Shown here: positions 46,677 through 59,234 of the stretch, in pieces
Layout: each line of letters opens with the position of its first letter
Position numbering within the stretch: position 1 is the stretch's first letter
Source: Labia minor
Taxonomy: Eukaryota; Arthropoda; Insecta; Dermaptera; Spongiphoridae
Direction of reading: 5' to 3'
Length of the DNA stretch: 64,000 nucleotides
NCBI GenBank assembly: GCA_963082975.1
Contig: OY720345.1
Coordinates: 12,178,491 to 12,242,490, forward strand
Notes under the pieces: model-generated
The model's input: the letters and a program-made list of their open reading frames with translations, nothing else
Databases searched by the model: none
What the model was told of the DNA's origin: nothing
Program-made: the position numbers and the translations under genes

Positions 46677-47284
46677 CTGGAGTGTCTCCACTTGACTATC
46701 TCGCAAATTTGAATTTGATTAAATAACATATATTAATTTAAATTAAATTAAATTAATTATAAATTAAAATTAATAAATAATATTTATTAAATCAGCGCAT
46801 GTTTGGCTCTTTGTTGATGGCACCACGTCACGTGTTGGCGCGAGAGATTTGCAGTGTTAAAAAATTAATTCCGGTACTTTCAGCCATTCAATTAAGTTAA
46901 AATTCTATATATAGCAGTTTTATACAATTATTAATCATGTGAAAAATTATCAAACATATATCTTTAATTTTACGGTTACTTTAGAAGAAAAAAAAATCAA
47001 AACGTTGAAGGTAATGACCCTCTTTCGGTTGAGCTACATTTCTCAAAAGTTGATAGAAAACTATGAATTTTGAATAATGCCTATGTACCAAATTTCATCA
47101 TTCCAGCTCAAACCGTTTTTTCGTAATCTTGGTTACATACATACACACATACACACACATAGACAGACATATTTCTCAACCTTAGTGAAAATGATTCAGG
47201 AACCTTTAAAACGTATAAAAACATAAAAATCTCAACATCGAAAATTTTCTTGATCGCAATACTATCTCTGGCGAGAGAGTAAAA
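46677..47284 (-). mobile_element. Family A copy A11
   Basis: Full-length, 608 bp; CTGGAGTGTCTCCACTTGAC at the left, a degraded hairpin (ACTATCTCTGGCGAGAGAGT) at the right, CACATACACACACATAGACA microsatellite. Confidence 0.8.
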
Positions 47285-47509
47285 AACGACATTGCTCTAA
47301 AATGAGAACTAAGCAGTTTGATAACTCAAAAACTCCTTATTGAATTTCAAATTATCTATAACAATCTTTGATTATTCTAGTAAAAATATAGAACTGCATA
47401 CATATACATTCTTAAATATAATACAATTAGATTTCATAATTTTAAAAGGTGTTTGATTTATTTTAAGTGAAATTCGACTAAATGACACCTGATAGGATAT
47501 TATATTGTG

Positions 47510-47745
47510 AAAAGTCAGGGAGGACAAGGGGAGGGGTAATTCGTAGAAGTTGGAGGATGAGGTAGCTAGCTTGCTGCTGAACCACATACCAGTGCAACCA
47601 GCTCTGATCGGCGCGAGCTCAACCAGCTTAATTAAACCATTAACGCTGCCCACCCAGCCACGACCAGAGCACACCTCCCGCACTCTACCACTGCCTCCTA
47701 GTCTAGTCTCTTCCAGTCTACGGTCAAATTAACTTCACCTCATTC
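47510..47745. other. GC-richer island
   Basis: Apparently unique sequence; frames 47372-47683 (minus) and 47550-47732 (plus) overlap without family resemblance. A (TA)n run follows at 47800-47836. Confidence 0.4.
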
Positions 47746-47800
47746 ACACATTTACTTTTAAAAAATAACTTTTAATCAAAAAAAAATCCAGTTGTATGAG

Positions 47801-47844
<44 letters not shown>

Positions 47845-47950
47845 TGTATATTAAAAGGTATTATATTTCAAATTAAAAAATACATTACCCGAAAATAGAT
47901 TAATCATTCATATTAAAGTTTAAAGATATTCGTTATCAATTATAAATAAG

Positions 47951-48479
47951 CTGGAGTGTCTCCACTCGACTATCTCGCAAATTCGAATTTGATGTTATTA
48001 TATTTAAATTAAATTTAATTAATTATAAATTAAAATTAATAAATAATATTTATTAAACCAGCGCATGTTTGGCATTTTGTTGATGGCACCACGTCACGTG
48101 TTGGCGCGTGATTTGCACTGTTAAAAAATTAATTCCGGTACTTTTAGCGATTCAATCAAGCTGAAATTCTATATATAGCAGTTTTATACAATTTTATATC
48201 ATGAGAAAAACTATCAAACATATATCTTTATTTTTACGGTCACTTTAGAGGGAAAAAAAGATAAAAACTTGAGAGGAAAAAAAATCAAAAGGTGGTAGGT
48301 ATAACTAATGACCCTCTTCCGATTGAGCTACATTTCTCAAAAACTACAAATTTTGTATAATGCCCATATACCAAATTTTATTATTCTAGCTCAAACCGTT
48401 TTTGCGTAATCTTGCCACCCCCCCCCCCCCTATACACCCAACCTTCAAAAAGTATAAAAACATGGCGAGATACTAAAAA
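47951..48479 (-). mobile_element. Family A copy A12, with internal losses
   Basis: Intact CTGGAGTGTCTCCACTCGAC end. A short duplication (GAGAGGAAAAAAAATCAAAA) lies near 48270, the microsatellite block is replaced by a run of C (48417-48430), and about 60 bases are missing before the degraded GGCGAGATACTAAAAA end. Confidence 0.75.
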
Positions 48480-48949
48480 TGAAAATACAACTTGAGTATA
48501 TTTTGAAATTTTCATGCTTAGGAATATATAAACTAACAAAAAACACTGTAATTTGTTTATTTCTCAATCTAGTATCATTTTAGCCCTCAGATATTCATTA
48601 TCTTTAACTATTCAATGGATTCCTTATTTCATGAATCATGCACAAAAATCATGTTTCATATGTTAAACAAATTGAATAATAAAAAATTATTTCTTTACTT
48701 TTATTTGAGATTTAAGTCAATTTTTAACAATTATCCTTAGTGTAGAAATTAAAGAAATATTATATATATGTATATGGTAGAGTAATTTGATAAATCAGTG
48801 ACTTTTTGAATTTCTCATGCAATAACTTTAAATGCAGCATTGCTCCCGACAACTGGCATCTACTAATAATCTTCCTTACAAGTTGGGGCAAGCTGCGCTA
48901 TTTAGTTTGTGTTTAACAACCATTGAAAGCGGACATCATCGTGAATTTT

Positions 48950-49330
48950 AACCATAATGTAAAAAAAAATTGAATTTCGTGTGCTGATTAAACATTTTTT
49001 GATATAAACAAACCATCACCGAAACCATGGTAAAGCTTGATAAATACTATAGGACTTCACCATCAATCTCAAAGATTAAGAATTGGTTTACTGAAATCCG
49101 TTGTGTCCGTACCAGCACAAGTGACATTGGACATTGAGGTCCTCCAAAGGAGATGGTCACGCTTTCGATAAAATCCATGGAATGCTATCATACAATCTGA
49201 GAATGAAAGTGCATAAAGTGGTTAAGGCTGTATGTATATCAAATGAGTGGGTACATTACATTTTACATGAATATTTGGATGCACCGAGAAACCTTTCCAC
49301 TCACACTCGCCAATAGATTTGAGTCAAATG
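48950..49330 (+). pseudogene. Mariner transposase N-terminal fragment, frameshifted
   Basis: Successive frames read IEFRVLIKHFF, a degenerate helix-turn-helix, and NEWVHYILHEYLDAPRNLST, matching in order the first 120 residues of a mariner transposase (family forms MEFRVLIKHCFL and VGHIIHEYLDMRKL). At least two frameshifts and a stop separate the pieces. No catalytic domain. Confidence 0.65.
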
Positions 49331-49604
49331 AAGTGGTCCTCTCTGAAACAGATTATATTTATATATATATTTTGATTATTTAAGAATATGAAAAAACGAC
49401 AGACTAATTCACCATGGTAAAAATCTTTAAATTGAGCTACGAACTAATAACCTGTTCAACATATTGACCAGATATTCTTGTTCCAAACCTGAAGAAATGA
49501 CTGGGTATATAGAAATTTGGGCCAAATGAAGAGGTCCTCTCTGAAACAAACAAACGCCTATTTTGATTATTTGAAAAGAATAAAAATATGAAAAAACGAT
49601 ATAC
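49316..49604 (+). repeat. Direct duplication, two copies about 196 bases apart
   Basis: 49321-49405 and 49517-49604 share CAAATGAAGTGGTCCTCTCT (CAAATGAAGAGGTCCTCTCT), TATTTTGATTATTT and ATATGAAAAAACGA, so the segment after the mariner relic was copied locally. Confidence 0.55.
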
Positions 49605-49721
49605 TAAATGAATCGAGCTAAATGGAGTGTATGCTGAGAAATGAAACGCTTATTTATCGATAAAAATACCTTTTATTCAAAAAGTCACTAACTAATCACA
49701 CCCGTAGGGGTATATATATAT

Positions 49722-50447
49722 ACATATATGTTACAGTAAAAATTATAAATCGGTGATTATATAAAATTTTAGATAATTATACATAATCACAACTAAATTT
49801 GATAAATATTATAAATTATTTAATATTTATCAAATTTACCGGTTTGTTTATAAAATCCCCAACTTTAAATGGGGAATGTGGTAAACGTTTCTTATTTTAC
49901 GAAATTTTCGCTTATCATCATAATCACCACTGAATTTGGGAAATATCCTAAAATATACAGTCGTTGGCCCCGAGGCACTCATTGACCCCCTATCAATAAA
50001 ACACAAATAATAAGAGATTTTTATTTTAAAAATTGGGCTATTGACTATGGTTATGTAATCGTTTGTTGTATGGTTGTATAATCACTATAGAATACCTAGG
50101 CCAATAACTATAACAGGGGGCCAATAACTGTATTTTTTAGGATTTTTTTTCTTAAAGAAAGTGCTTATTGAAAATGTCATGAGAAAATGATTTTTTTTAT
50201 TTTTGACACAGATGTTGATATGCATTAAAGACTGCTAGGAGTTAAGGGGGCCAACGACTGTATGCTTTACCCTATATATATATTACTTTTAGGTTTTTTC
50301 GGTTCGGTTTTTGGAGTAAAAACTTAAATAACTTTCCTATATCCAAACCGAACCGAGCTGGGAACTTTATAAACTAAATAAATTGATAAATATGAAATAA
50401 TTTATCATATTTACCAATTTTATTATTATTTTTACCGTAACATATAT
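49722..50447. mobile_element. Unclassified TIR element enclosing a family H copy
   Basis: ATATATGTTACAGTAAAAAT at the left is matched inverted at the right (complement: ATATATGTTACGGTAAAAAT). Inside, on both sides, lie further partly inverted AT-rich blocks and a CGGTTCGGTTT/AAACCGAACCG pair (about 50299-50358) also seen in the foldback centre at 19670-19760. Confidence 0.5.
49962..50280 (-). mobile_element. Family H TIR element, copy 2
   Basis: Read inverted it begins TATAGGGTAAAGCATACAGT followed by CGTTGGCCCCC and ends GGGGCCAACGACTGTATA. Collinear with 12207-12562 (AGTTATTGGCCTAGG, AAATCATTTTCTCATGAC in common). Non-coding. Confidence 0.7.
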
Positions 50448-50449
50448 AT

Positions 50450-51740
50450 CAATTCGATTTAATACTTAAGATCCTAATATTAGAATATAAAACGTTAATT
50501 TTAAGAATTTTTATTATTTCTATTATTATAGTTCCACTAAAATTTAATATTTAGACCAATATTAGGACATTAATTGAATATCAACGAGTCTCAATTTAAT
50601 TTTTCGATCTTTTATTTTTATTTATTCTTTATTTATTTTATTATTATTTATAATTAGCATGGTTTTCTTTTAGTCACAGGTTTTTAAGAATATATTTTTT
50701 TAAAATTGAATATTATTATTTTAATAAAAATAACCATAGTTTATTTTTCTAGTCTAAATTTTTAAATTTGTTCTTAAAAATTATTTTATTTTTTTTTATA
50801 AGAGGTTTCAGAAATATTTCCCTTTTATGGTTGTGTGTATCTTTTTGAATGGTAATGAAATGATTAAAATTAAATGACACGTTTCTGCTATTTTTATGCT
50901 TTTTTCGGTTCTTTACAACCCTTTTCTCCAACTTTTTCCTTCCCTCTCCATAGATAAAATAAAAATAAAAAAGAAGAGAATGCATTTTCATTAATTAAGT
51001 TAAGAGTTCGGCGGGTATCTCAAGAAAGAACTTGATACCCTTATTAAGCCTCTACTCTTGTTTTTTTTTCTTTTGTTTACAAAGACAAGACTGTCTGGCT
51101 TTTTCGTTTTTCGACTATTTTATTTTGTATCCAACACAATGGGGAAAATGTATCGACCCATCTTTTGAGAAAAACGTTCGATGCACCTCACAAAGCAAAA
51201 TGGTAATTTCTGCTCAGAGACTGTGTGCAAACATTTTTTTTTTTTAAACTAACATTCTCCTTTTTAAGCACCTCAGAGAGACATTTTTTCCAATTCTCTG
51301 TCTTTTTTATTTATAATTGAATCTAGTTATAAAATTAGTAATTTAAATGTAATTCTTCTCACTAATTAGCTAGAATTATAAAAATATTATATAAAAATCT
51401 ATTTTGCAGAATTCCTATTTTATTTTATTTTTGTTGATATATTAGAAATACATCAACAAAGAATGATATAAAATTATTATTTATATATAATCATCATTTT
51501 TAGTTTTATAATGTTCCACAAAAGATATATACTTAGACTTTATTCTAAAATCCCTCGTTCAATGATGTCAATTTACAGTTTGAATAAAATTTTTTTGTAA
51601 CTTTGAAGATTTACCATCCACTTCAATAAAGTAATTTTTCTCTTTATTTTCTTATCAAATGTGTTTCTATTAAAAATCTGTTTAATTATTTGTGTGCTTT
51701 GATAACTAAAGCTCCCTATTAAGTCATTAATTAGAAACTA
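50450..51740. other. AT-rich spacer
   Basis: No family recognised. The frames 50749-50991 (minus) and 51032-51247 (plus) have Lys/Asn- or Phe/Cys-rich low-complexity composition and I do not call them genes. Confidence 0.3.
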
Positions 51741-51744
51741 AAAT

Positions 51745-53400
51745 TGTAGTTAATATAAAAATAAGTACACTGGCACATAAAATTCTTTAACTTTCTCGAT
51801 AATCTAGCATAAGTTGATAATTTGCTGACGCGTGCCTTTACCTTTGGCAAACCCTCTTCTATAATAATATTCAGCATAATCTTTGCTTGTATGAGATATG
51901 AAGGCAATCAGTTGATAATTATCACTATCTTTAGCGTCTTTTATGTGTAGGAGTATGAAAGTAGAGAAGGCCAATTCAGAGTGATTCAGATTTTATTACA
52001 AATGTCATGGAATCTGGACACGTCAACTTCCTTAAAAGCTGTTAAGACTTCAAATGTTATTTGGTTTTGTATTTATTGTTTTAAACAAAGCCCCCCCCCC
52101 CTAATTTTGTCGTTTCTGTTTAACATTGTGCTTAGAAATATATTTCTTGGTCTAATCTGGTCATGCCCAAGGCGTCAGCGATATTCTGACTGCTTGCATG
52201 ATGGTCTATCTATCAAAGTTTGGTCAGTTTTCAGGGAGAAGGCGCTCGGAGCGTGGAAAATTTTCACATTCAAATTTCCACCAAGAATTCGTTCAAAGCA
52301 ATTTACGTACGGTACGATCTCTTAAAACATCTTCACCGTAGATGGCACACACTTCTCTGCATGTTTTTGAAGCATTATAGTTTTTTCTATAGTGAAAGAG
52401 CTTCACATGACTGATTTCTTCGAACGTTTGTAACTTTTAACCAAAATAATGCATAACAAAACTGTCAATACAAGAAATGTAGCGTTAAATGTCAGCCGTC
52501 AAACGCGCGTAAAATTGGTAACTACAGATTAGTGGTTGTCGATGCAGGACCACTAATACCATCTATTGATAAAAATCAGAAAACACTTTTTAGATGATCC
52601 ATTATAATATCTATTTTTGCCAAAGCACACATACCGTTTGTATTTTCCTGTTTAACTGTCTCAACTCTGTCTATCTAGGATGTTTGGTCCGATACTCTTT
52701 AGCTTCCTCTTATCAAAGAAAGAGTTTAATCGGAGAACTAAAACTTATTTTTAGGTTTAGATATCATTTCCCAGGTTTCATTTTTGGACACCATAATTAA
52801 TTCCTTTGTGGGGCGCCAGATTTCATTGCCCAAAGCATCCTTGGGATAGCAACATTTTTTTTCTATGGCCCTTATAATGAATTCCCCATAATCCCAGGTT
52901 ATAAAGTTTTTTTCTAGTATTGTCTATTGCAATTTGTTGAATTTAAGACGAATTTCTGCACTATAAATGATAGTCACTGTCGCATCTCACATCAAGTTAC
53001 ATGTTCACATTTTTTATTGATTTTCTTTATCTAGATTTTATCAATACAGTCAATTCGATTAAGATGTAGCCCATTTGATGAGAACCAAGTATAGAGACGG
53101 CGTTTATGATGTTGGAATGTTGTGTTAGATAGAGTTGATTTGTTTTCGCCACAGAATTGTATTAGTCTTGATACCATTTCCTTCTCCAATTCCATATTTT
53201 CCAGCATTTCTTATATGGTCATCCTCAAAGGTGTTTCCTATCAAGGCATTAAAGTCGCCTAATATAATAATGATATCTCTATTTGAAATGGACTTCAGCA
53301 TTGTTTCTAAACCTTGATAGAAATTTTCAATTTCATCTTTTTGTACTTCTGAGATATGTTGTATATGTACATTCCAGTTTCCTATCTAACTGGGTTTCTT
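51745..53400 (-). pseudogene. RTE-type (BovB-like) LINE ORF2 relic
   Basis: The minus strand carries, in order, an apurinic endonuclease segment (about 53360-53020) with IIIILGDFNALIGNT, GKYGIGEGNG and later a degenerate CDSDYHL (family GSDHxL), then about 900 poorly readable bases, then the start of the reverse transcriptase domain (about 52060-51745) with FHDICNKI, DNYQLIAFISHTSKDYAEYY and GKGTRQQIINL. These align in order with RTE-clade elements. Stops and frameshifts are frequent; the catalytic YADD region is absent, so it is 3'-truncated or interrupted. The plus-strand frames at 51981, 52220, 52594, 53135 and 53283 are shadows. Confidence 0.75.
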
Positions 53401-54540
53401 GCACTCATAATTTCGTCGTAGTAGAACCTCCCAGGAGATCCGAATGGAGGGCTATATATGAAAAATTTTACTCCAACAGAGGTTATGGCAAAAAAATTTC
53501 AATTCTCACTTGCAAACTTTTAAAAACTAAAAAATGTGTCTTATATAGGGTAGGAGGAAGAAAAACCTTATCTTCTGACAAAAGGAATGTAGGACATATT
53601 TACACCAGGTATCATAGTTGCCACACTTATGCAAAAATCATTATTTAATCGTGCATATTCTTATTGTTCAGAATGGATATGTTCATTACAGACTTCTCTA
53701 GTATCTGAGTATCTAACTAACGCCCCACCCCTCCCCAGTATCATTTATCTTGACTCGCGACAACTAATAGCTTACCTATACATATTTGTGTTTTGAAAAA
53801 GCAATGGTACTATAATATTCCGATTTTGACTATCAGATGTCTAGAACATTACAACGGTTTTAGTTTGGTCTTAAAGTATGGATGGTTGGAAAGTCCTGTT
53901 CATACATAATAATGAAGAATATTTGTTATAAATTGTCTACATAGAAGATATAAAATAAAATATAAAAAAAAACCTTTGTTGCACTAGTAGTAACCACAGT
54001 AGTCGACAGAAACTACTAATAATACTTGATCTTTTTGTATATCTAGAAAAGAAATGCCTCTTATCAATTATGTTTCTGAATTAAAGTTTGCCACATCGTA
54101 TTATTGTATTGATAATATAGTTGTCGTAAATTTTTTCTGCTTTTCCTAATATTAATTTCAAAATAAGAAATATCACAACTTAATTAAAGAACAAACTCCA
54201 ATAGTCGAATGACAGACGAAACCAAGTTGAAGTATTGCCAACTAATAGAGCATAAAATTCGAATATTCTCGCCAATCTAAATACGCTATCTATTTTTAAA
54301 CTTTAACAAAAAAGTGACAATAACTTACGCTATATATTTTTAAATTCTTTTTTACGGGTTTTTAATTCATTTTTGTGTATAATATAATTATATAATTTTT
54401 AAGTCAAAAATTTGATGAAATATTTTATGATGAGTTATTTAGAAAATTTCTAAAAAAAAATGAGTTTTATTTATTTATTTATTGGTGTTATCAATATGTC
54501 ATAAGGAGATAGGGTCTTTTTTTAGTGTTATTATTGGTAT
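53401..54540. other. Spacer, possibly more decayed LINE
   Basis: Composition resembles the adjacent RTE relic up to about 53800, but I could not match it to the N-terminal endonuclease. AT-rich afterwards. Confidence 0.3.
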
Positions 54541-55190
54541 GTATACTATATATATATATATATATGAATGAATAAGATATAAAAATGAAAGACAACAAGA
54601 CTGAAGGAAGGAAGGTGGAATCTTAGTCTCAAGTTCAAGGTATATTGATGTAACTGAAGATGAGTATGTGAAGAATGTTTCCAATGACAAGTCTTGTGTA
54701 AGAATAGGAAGAGGAGGAGAGGAGGGAGACGACGACGACGACGAGTTCTCTCCTCTCTGAACATTCAAGTTAGTTTGGTGTATGTATGTACCTACATTCC
54801 TTTTGCCAGAAGATGAGGTTTTCTTCCTCCAGCACCCAATAAGAGCGAGAAAGAGAGAGAGAGAGAGAGATTCTTATATTTATGTACCTGGGCAGCTAAT
54901 TTCAACAAGAATCTGCTTTCTATGTTTACATGGAAATGCATAAAGCAACATAGTTGTAGGCAATTAGAGTCTCTCTCGAGAATAAACATAAATGGCGGGT
55001 GTTTCAATGTATAGGTCGACCACTACAGGTGATAATTCATATTAAAAAAAAAAGTTTTTCTTTTCGTTCAGCGGTTAAATAAAGAAAAAGAGAGAGAGAG
55101 AAAGGGACACACACGTGGAACACACCTCCATTCGATATTCACTCAAAAGAACATTCAAACACACACACTTACAGAGAGAGAGAGAGAGAG
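54541..55190. repeat. Microsatellite-rich stretch
   Basis: TATATA at 54549-54566, GACGACGACGACGACGA at about 54727-54743, GAGAGA at 54850-54871, 55088-55101 and 55162-55190, and CACACA near 55108 and 55158. Frames here (54499, 54546, 54792, minus) are readings of these repeats. Confidence 0.7.
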
Positions 55191-55549
55191 AGACTAGAAT
55201 TTTACTAATCCAAAGATATAGAAAAAATAAATACACCAGCTGTATTTACATTATAAATTTATCAATCGATATATCTATTTTTTAGGCATTTTTTTTCAAA
55301 TTGATTTCTTATCAATATACAATGATGAATCAATCGATCCATCGAATTTTTTTTTTATATAAAATAAAGAACAAAATATCTATTTATATAGAGTTCTTTC
55401 AATTATAATTTTTAACATCTAACTAATAAAAAATGTCATAATTCTGAATTTTATTAATAATTTCAGCTATAATATTAGTCTAACTTTAAAAATTATTTTT
55501 ATTAAAAAATTTACTTTAATACATATATTAGAAATAAAAATAAAATAAA

Positions 55550-55833
55550 AAAAACCTCTGACTTTGTACGTCCTACGCAAGGACAACGCCTATCAAGCCG
55601 GTTATATCAATGAGGTGTCCTATGATCAGTAGAACGGGTCCTCTTAACCTTTACCTTGATTTTCTTGTTCGGAGGCGCTATCAAGTAGCTTTTCCCCAAT
55701 GTTGTTCCCGGAGGCTGGGTTGACTCCGACCCATAGGCCCCAGCTAGTGAAATTCCCTTGCCAGGCCTGGGACTTGAACCCGGGACCATGTGAATGTGAA
55801 GCAGGTTCGCTACCCACACACCCAATTGCGCCT
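55550..55833 (-). repeat. tRNA-derived SINE, copy 2, full length
   Basis: On the minus strand the 284-bp element starts GGCGCAATTGGGTGTGTGGG, with A-box-like TGTGTGGGTAGCG and B box GGGTTCAAGTCCC, internal promoters of RNA polymerase III. The body contains TATGGGTCGGAGTCAACCCA and CTACTTGATAGCGCCTCCGA and ends ACGTACAAAGTCAGAGG plus a T run. The minus frame 55607-55858 is a reading of the SINE. Confidence 0.8.
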
Positions 55834-56374
55834 TCATAAAAATGAAATACATTTTCACAATTAAAATTTAATTTTCTTTGTCCGGTTTATAGCACATTTT
55901 TAAAACATTATCTACATTGATTGAATCAGTCATTTCATGTTTAATAAAGAAAATTTAATGTATTTATGTATGTGTGGCGAAATATTGGATATGTATGTAT
56001 ATATATACAATTATTGAACGGATGATAATAGTTAAATGAATATTAAATTAGTTATTTGTTGATTATAGTCTATAATATAATAACAAGCGTAAACCACTTT
56101 ATCTTACTTATCGTTATTTATATATTTTATTAATTTAGAGAGAATAATTTACGAAAAATCTGATAAAAAGTTGACTTGTCATTTTATTACTATGTGAGAA
56201 TAGGATTATATTACTTAAATTTCTAATAAATTGAATTTTTATGTATCAAATGCGATTAGTATTACCATCTTGTAGAGAAATATTTTAACAATTCTAGATA
56301 TCTCATTTTGTAGGTATATTATATTTTTAAATAAGTATTTTTTTGATACAAAAGAGAAAAAGAGATAATAATAT

Positions 56375-56640
56375 TTATGAAAAGAGTGTAAAAAGAGAGA
56401 TGTGTGGGAAAGAGATTGAGAGTTGTTTTAAATCGTCATCTCTTGGAAAGAATTTACGGTCAATAATACCCGTATAAGCATCCAATTGGTATACAATGTC
56501 GTTAAAATGATCATGTTTTGCATGTCTAGCAACAACTGCGCTTATCAGTAAAACAAAAAACAAAAATTTTATCGATGATGCTCGCTACCTTTCTTCGTTA
56601 CCTTTCTCTCTCTCTCTCTTTTCGTAAGAGGTGAAAAATA
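56375..56640. other. Unassigned segment with a 62-residue minus frame
   Basis: The minus frame 56375-56563 starts MFFVLLISAVVARHAKHDHF, a hydrophobic start followed by polar sequence. I recognise no family. It lies just downstream, in the same direction, of the R1-type LINE relic and may be its remains or chance. A CT run follows at 56606-56620. Confidence 0.2.
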
Positions 56641-56659
56641 TTAAGGCAACACAGTGTGG

Positions 56660-57480
56660 ATTTCGCAAACTAAAAAACACCCCGGTTTTTCATTCCCCTG
56701 GTTATCACCGTTAGACATTACATTAAAGCAACTTAATATGTACATCCATAAGACTTCGCCGAGGTTACCCTTCTCTCTCTTTACAACCCTAAATAGCCCA
56801 GTTCGGGGTTTATTCGCGTGACCTCCTTGGTAAATTTGGTTATCACCATGTCATCCATGAATTCAACAATTTTGGCTCCCTTGGGTAACTTCAGCTTCAG
56901 CTCATAATATATAATGGTCTACAAGAGTTCCAGTACTGATCCTTGTTGAATTTCATAGCTTATAACAAACATTCACATATCTTCTCCCAGACTAAGCCAC
57001 CACCCTTTGTCATTATAGCACCATGATATATGTTTTCTCAATGTGGGGTAATCTCTGCTAAACCATAATATTCTTCATCATATAATGAAACAAAGGTTCT
57101 TTAAAGGATGATTACCTATGTGTTAGTACACTCTCGGACCTTTGATAGTACACATCACCTCTTGTTGATCACTGTGCATCCCTTCTCCCCTCCCTAAGAA
57201 ACCAGTAAGTAAAAGTAACGACCAATATGGAGTTCAGACCCGCTCTTTGGTGTACAGTGAGCTTCTATTTGCTTTGACTATGTCTAACATAGTAAATGCA
57301 TCCAGCAAGGCCCTTCTCTTTAGGTTCGACTCATAGGAACCTCCCTCCACCACACACTCATTAAAATCGCCACAATGATTTTTGAGCTGATGCTACCGAA
57401 TCATTTATTAGACAATATGACGTGCTCAGTCCATTAAGGATGCAGTTATTGGATGATCCCCATTTTTAGGGACCGTCATG
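56660..57480 (-). pseudogene. R1-type LINE relic: endonuclease joined to reverse transcriptase
   Basis: Minus strand, in order: HCGDFNECVVEGGSYESNLK and RRALLDAFTMLDIVKANRSS (about 57376-57260), matching the catalytic end of R1/Jockey-type endonucleases (GDFNAW--WGS---N-RG--LL); then about 57220-56960 unreadable; then VQQGSVLEP and LPKGAKIVEFMDDMV (about 56950-56845), the QGSVLGP and FADD blocks of the reverse transcriptase with FADD changed to FMDD. The two blocks are about 400 bases apart instead of more than a kilobase, so the central region was deleted. Several stops. Confidence 0.7.
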
Positions 57481-57682
57481 CGGACCTGAAGCATTTTTTA
57501 GAATTTAACTTTTTTTCAAAAGTCAATCTGGCCGACTGCTTAATAGATTACAGATACAGGACTGCTTATTCATTATTTGCAGCTAGCTTGCATATCTGCA
57601 GGCCGTTCCCCTATCCGCACGGTAGCTGATGCAAGCCCCATGTGTGCCTTTCTTCACTCAGTTTCCATCTTCTCTTCTTGAA

Positions 57683-57742
57683 ATGGTTGGTTAAAACGAG
57701 ATGAGAGTTGCAAGGAATGCCAAAGGTCTTGGGTTCAAATCA

Positions 57743-57803
<61 letters not shown>
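57683..57803 (+). repeat. tRNA-like SINE head with (CA)n(TA)n tail
   Basis: TGGTTAAAACG matches the A-box consensus and GGTTCAAATC the B box, with about 45 bases between them, then a CA run (57744-57765) passing into a TA run (57766-57801). No complete cloverleaf. Confidence 0.45.
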
Positions 57804-57804
<1 letters not shown>

Positions 57805-59234
57805 TGAAGAAATGCTTTCGGCTATTTGGAAAAGGATTTTTTTGCAATTTAAATTCCACATGACTTGACCAAAATATAGGTCTATTAAAAAAAAAATTAA
57901 ATATTTTTAATAACTATTTTAAGTAACTATAAAAATTATTATAAATCTAAAATTATTATCGTATTTACAAATATTTTAATTTTAAAACTAACATTATATT
58001 AATATATTTTTTTTTTGCAATTTATTTTCTATTTACAATCAGCTCATATAAAACTTTTAGTAATTTTGATAAAATTGATTTGCATTCATACACATTTTCA
58101 CACACGTTCATTCATACACTCACGCGTCACTTGAAGGGAAGTTATATTAATTAAACATTATATTGTCAAATTTGTAGTTCAATTCTAGATGAGAATTATA
58201 AGGCGGACTAAACAACTATTTAATAAATATATATATATGAAATCACATCAACTTTGTTCAAATTTACGATCCCGAAATTTTTTTTTATATATTGATTTGA
58301 AATATTTTTTAAAGTTGTCATTGATATTTATGAATTTATGCTTTAATATTTTTTCATGATTTATATAATGATACATATTGATATTTATGAATTTATGTTT
58401 TATTCATTATTGGATTCAGTAAATGAAAGTAGTGTGATTTTTTTTTAAATTAATTTACCCGGTATGTACGTGTGTGTTAGTGAGATAGAAAAGTGAGAGA
58501 ATATATATATATATATATATATACATATAACATATTAAAATTTTATAAGTCGGCCTCCTTTTACATAGTCTTCCCTTCACCTCCTTCTCCATCATTTTCC
58601 TCTATCTCTCCGCTCCCAGAGGGGATTTGAACTCAATCCCAATCAAGTATATCATAAAACGTTTTTATAGTTAATACTTTCTTACAGATAGACTATAATT
58701 AAGGTTTACCTACCTCTAGTTTATATTTGTTAATTTAAACAGATTAAATTAACATATTAAAAATTATTAGATAACCCTAAATAGATAGACATTTGACACA
58801 TTTTATAAAATTATATAATAGATTTATTAAAGATTTAAAAAAAAAAATAAATAAATAATTTCATGTATAAAGGCCAGTTAAGTAGAAATTAAACCTTCAA
58901 TTATATTAGAAAGTGTAGAAGGGAATAAAAAAATATAAATAAATATAGTTTTATCATTAGAAAGTAATTTATTTATTTTTATTTTATAAAAAGAAAAGAT
59001 ATTCAAAATGACTTTTAAATTAATAGAAACGTTTGCTTATATTAATTTTCTTCTATTCGACTCTTCTTTATTCAATTGTCTGTATAATCATAAATTATTT
59101 TTTAAAAATATATTGAAAGATGGACACAAGAAATTAACTCTCTTCATTCCCTAAACTTTTTACATTTCTACTATATACAATATATTTGATAAAAATAGAT
59201 GATAATATGTAAATCGATTTAAGTTAATAATATA
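57804..59234. other. AT-rich spacer
   Basis: TA runs near 58227 and 58501-58524; a small GC-richer patch at 58550-58640. No gene or family recognised. Confidence 0.35.

Noticed and set aside
54499..54768. Ser/Pro-rich minus frames
   Set aside because: Readings of GAC, GAG and TA microsatellites.
56375..56563. Minus frame with a signal-peptide-like start
   Set aside because: Too short, no family match, no splice context that I can defend; kept only as an unassigned segment.
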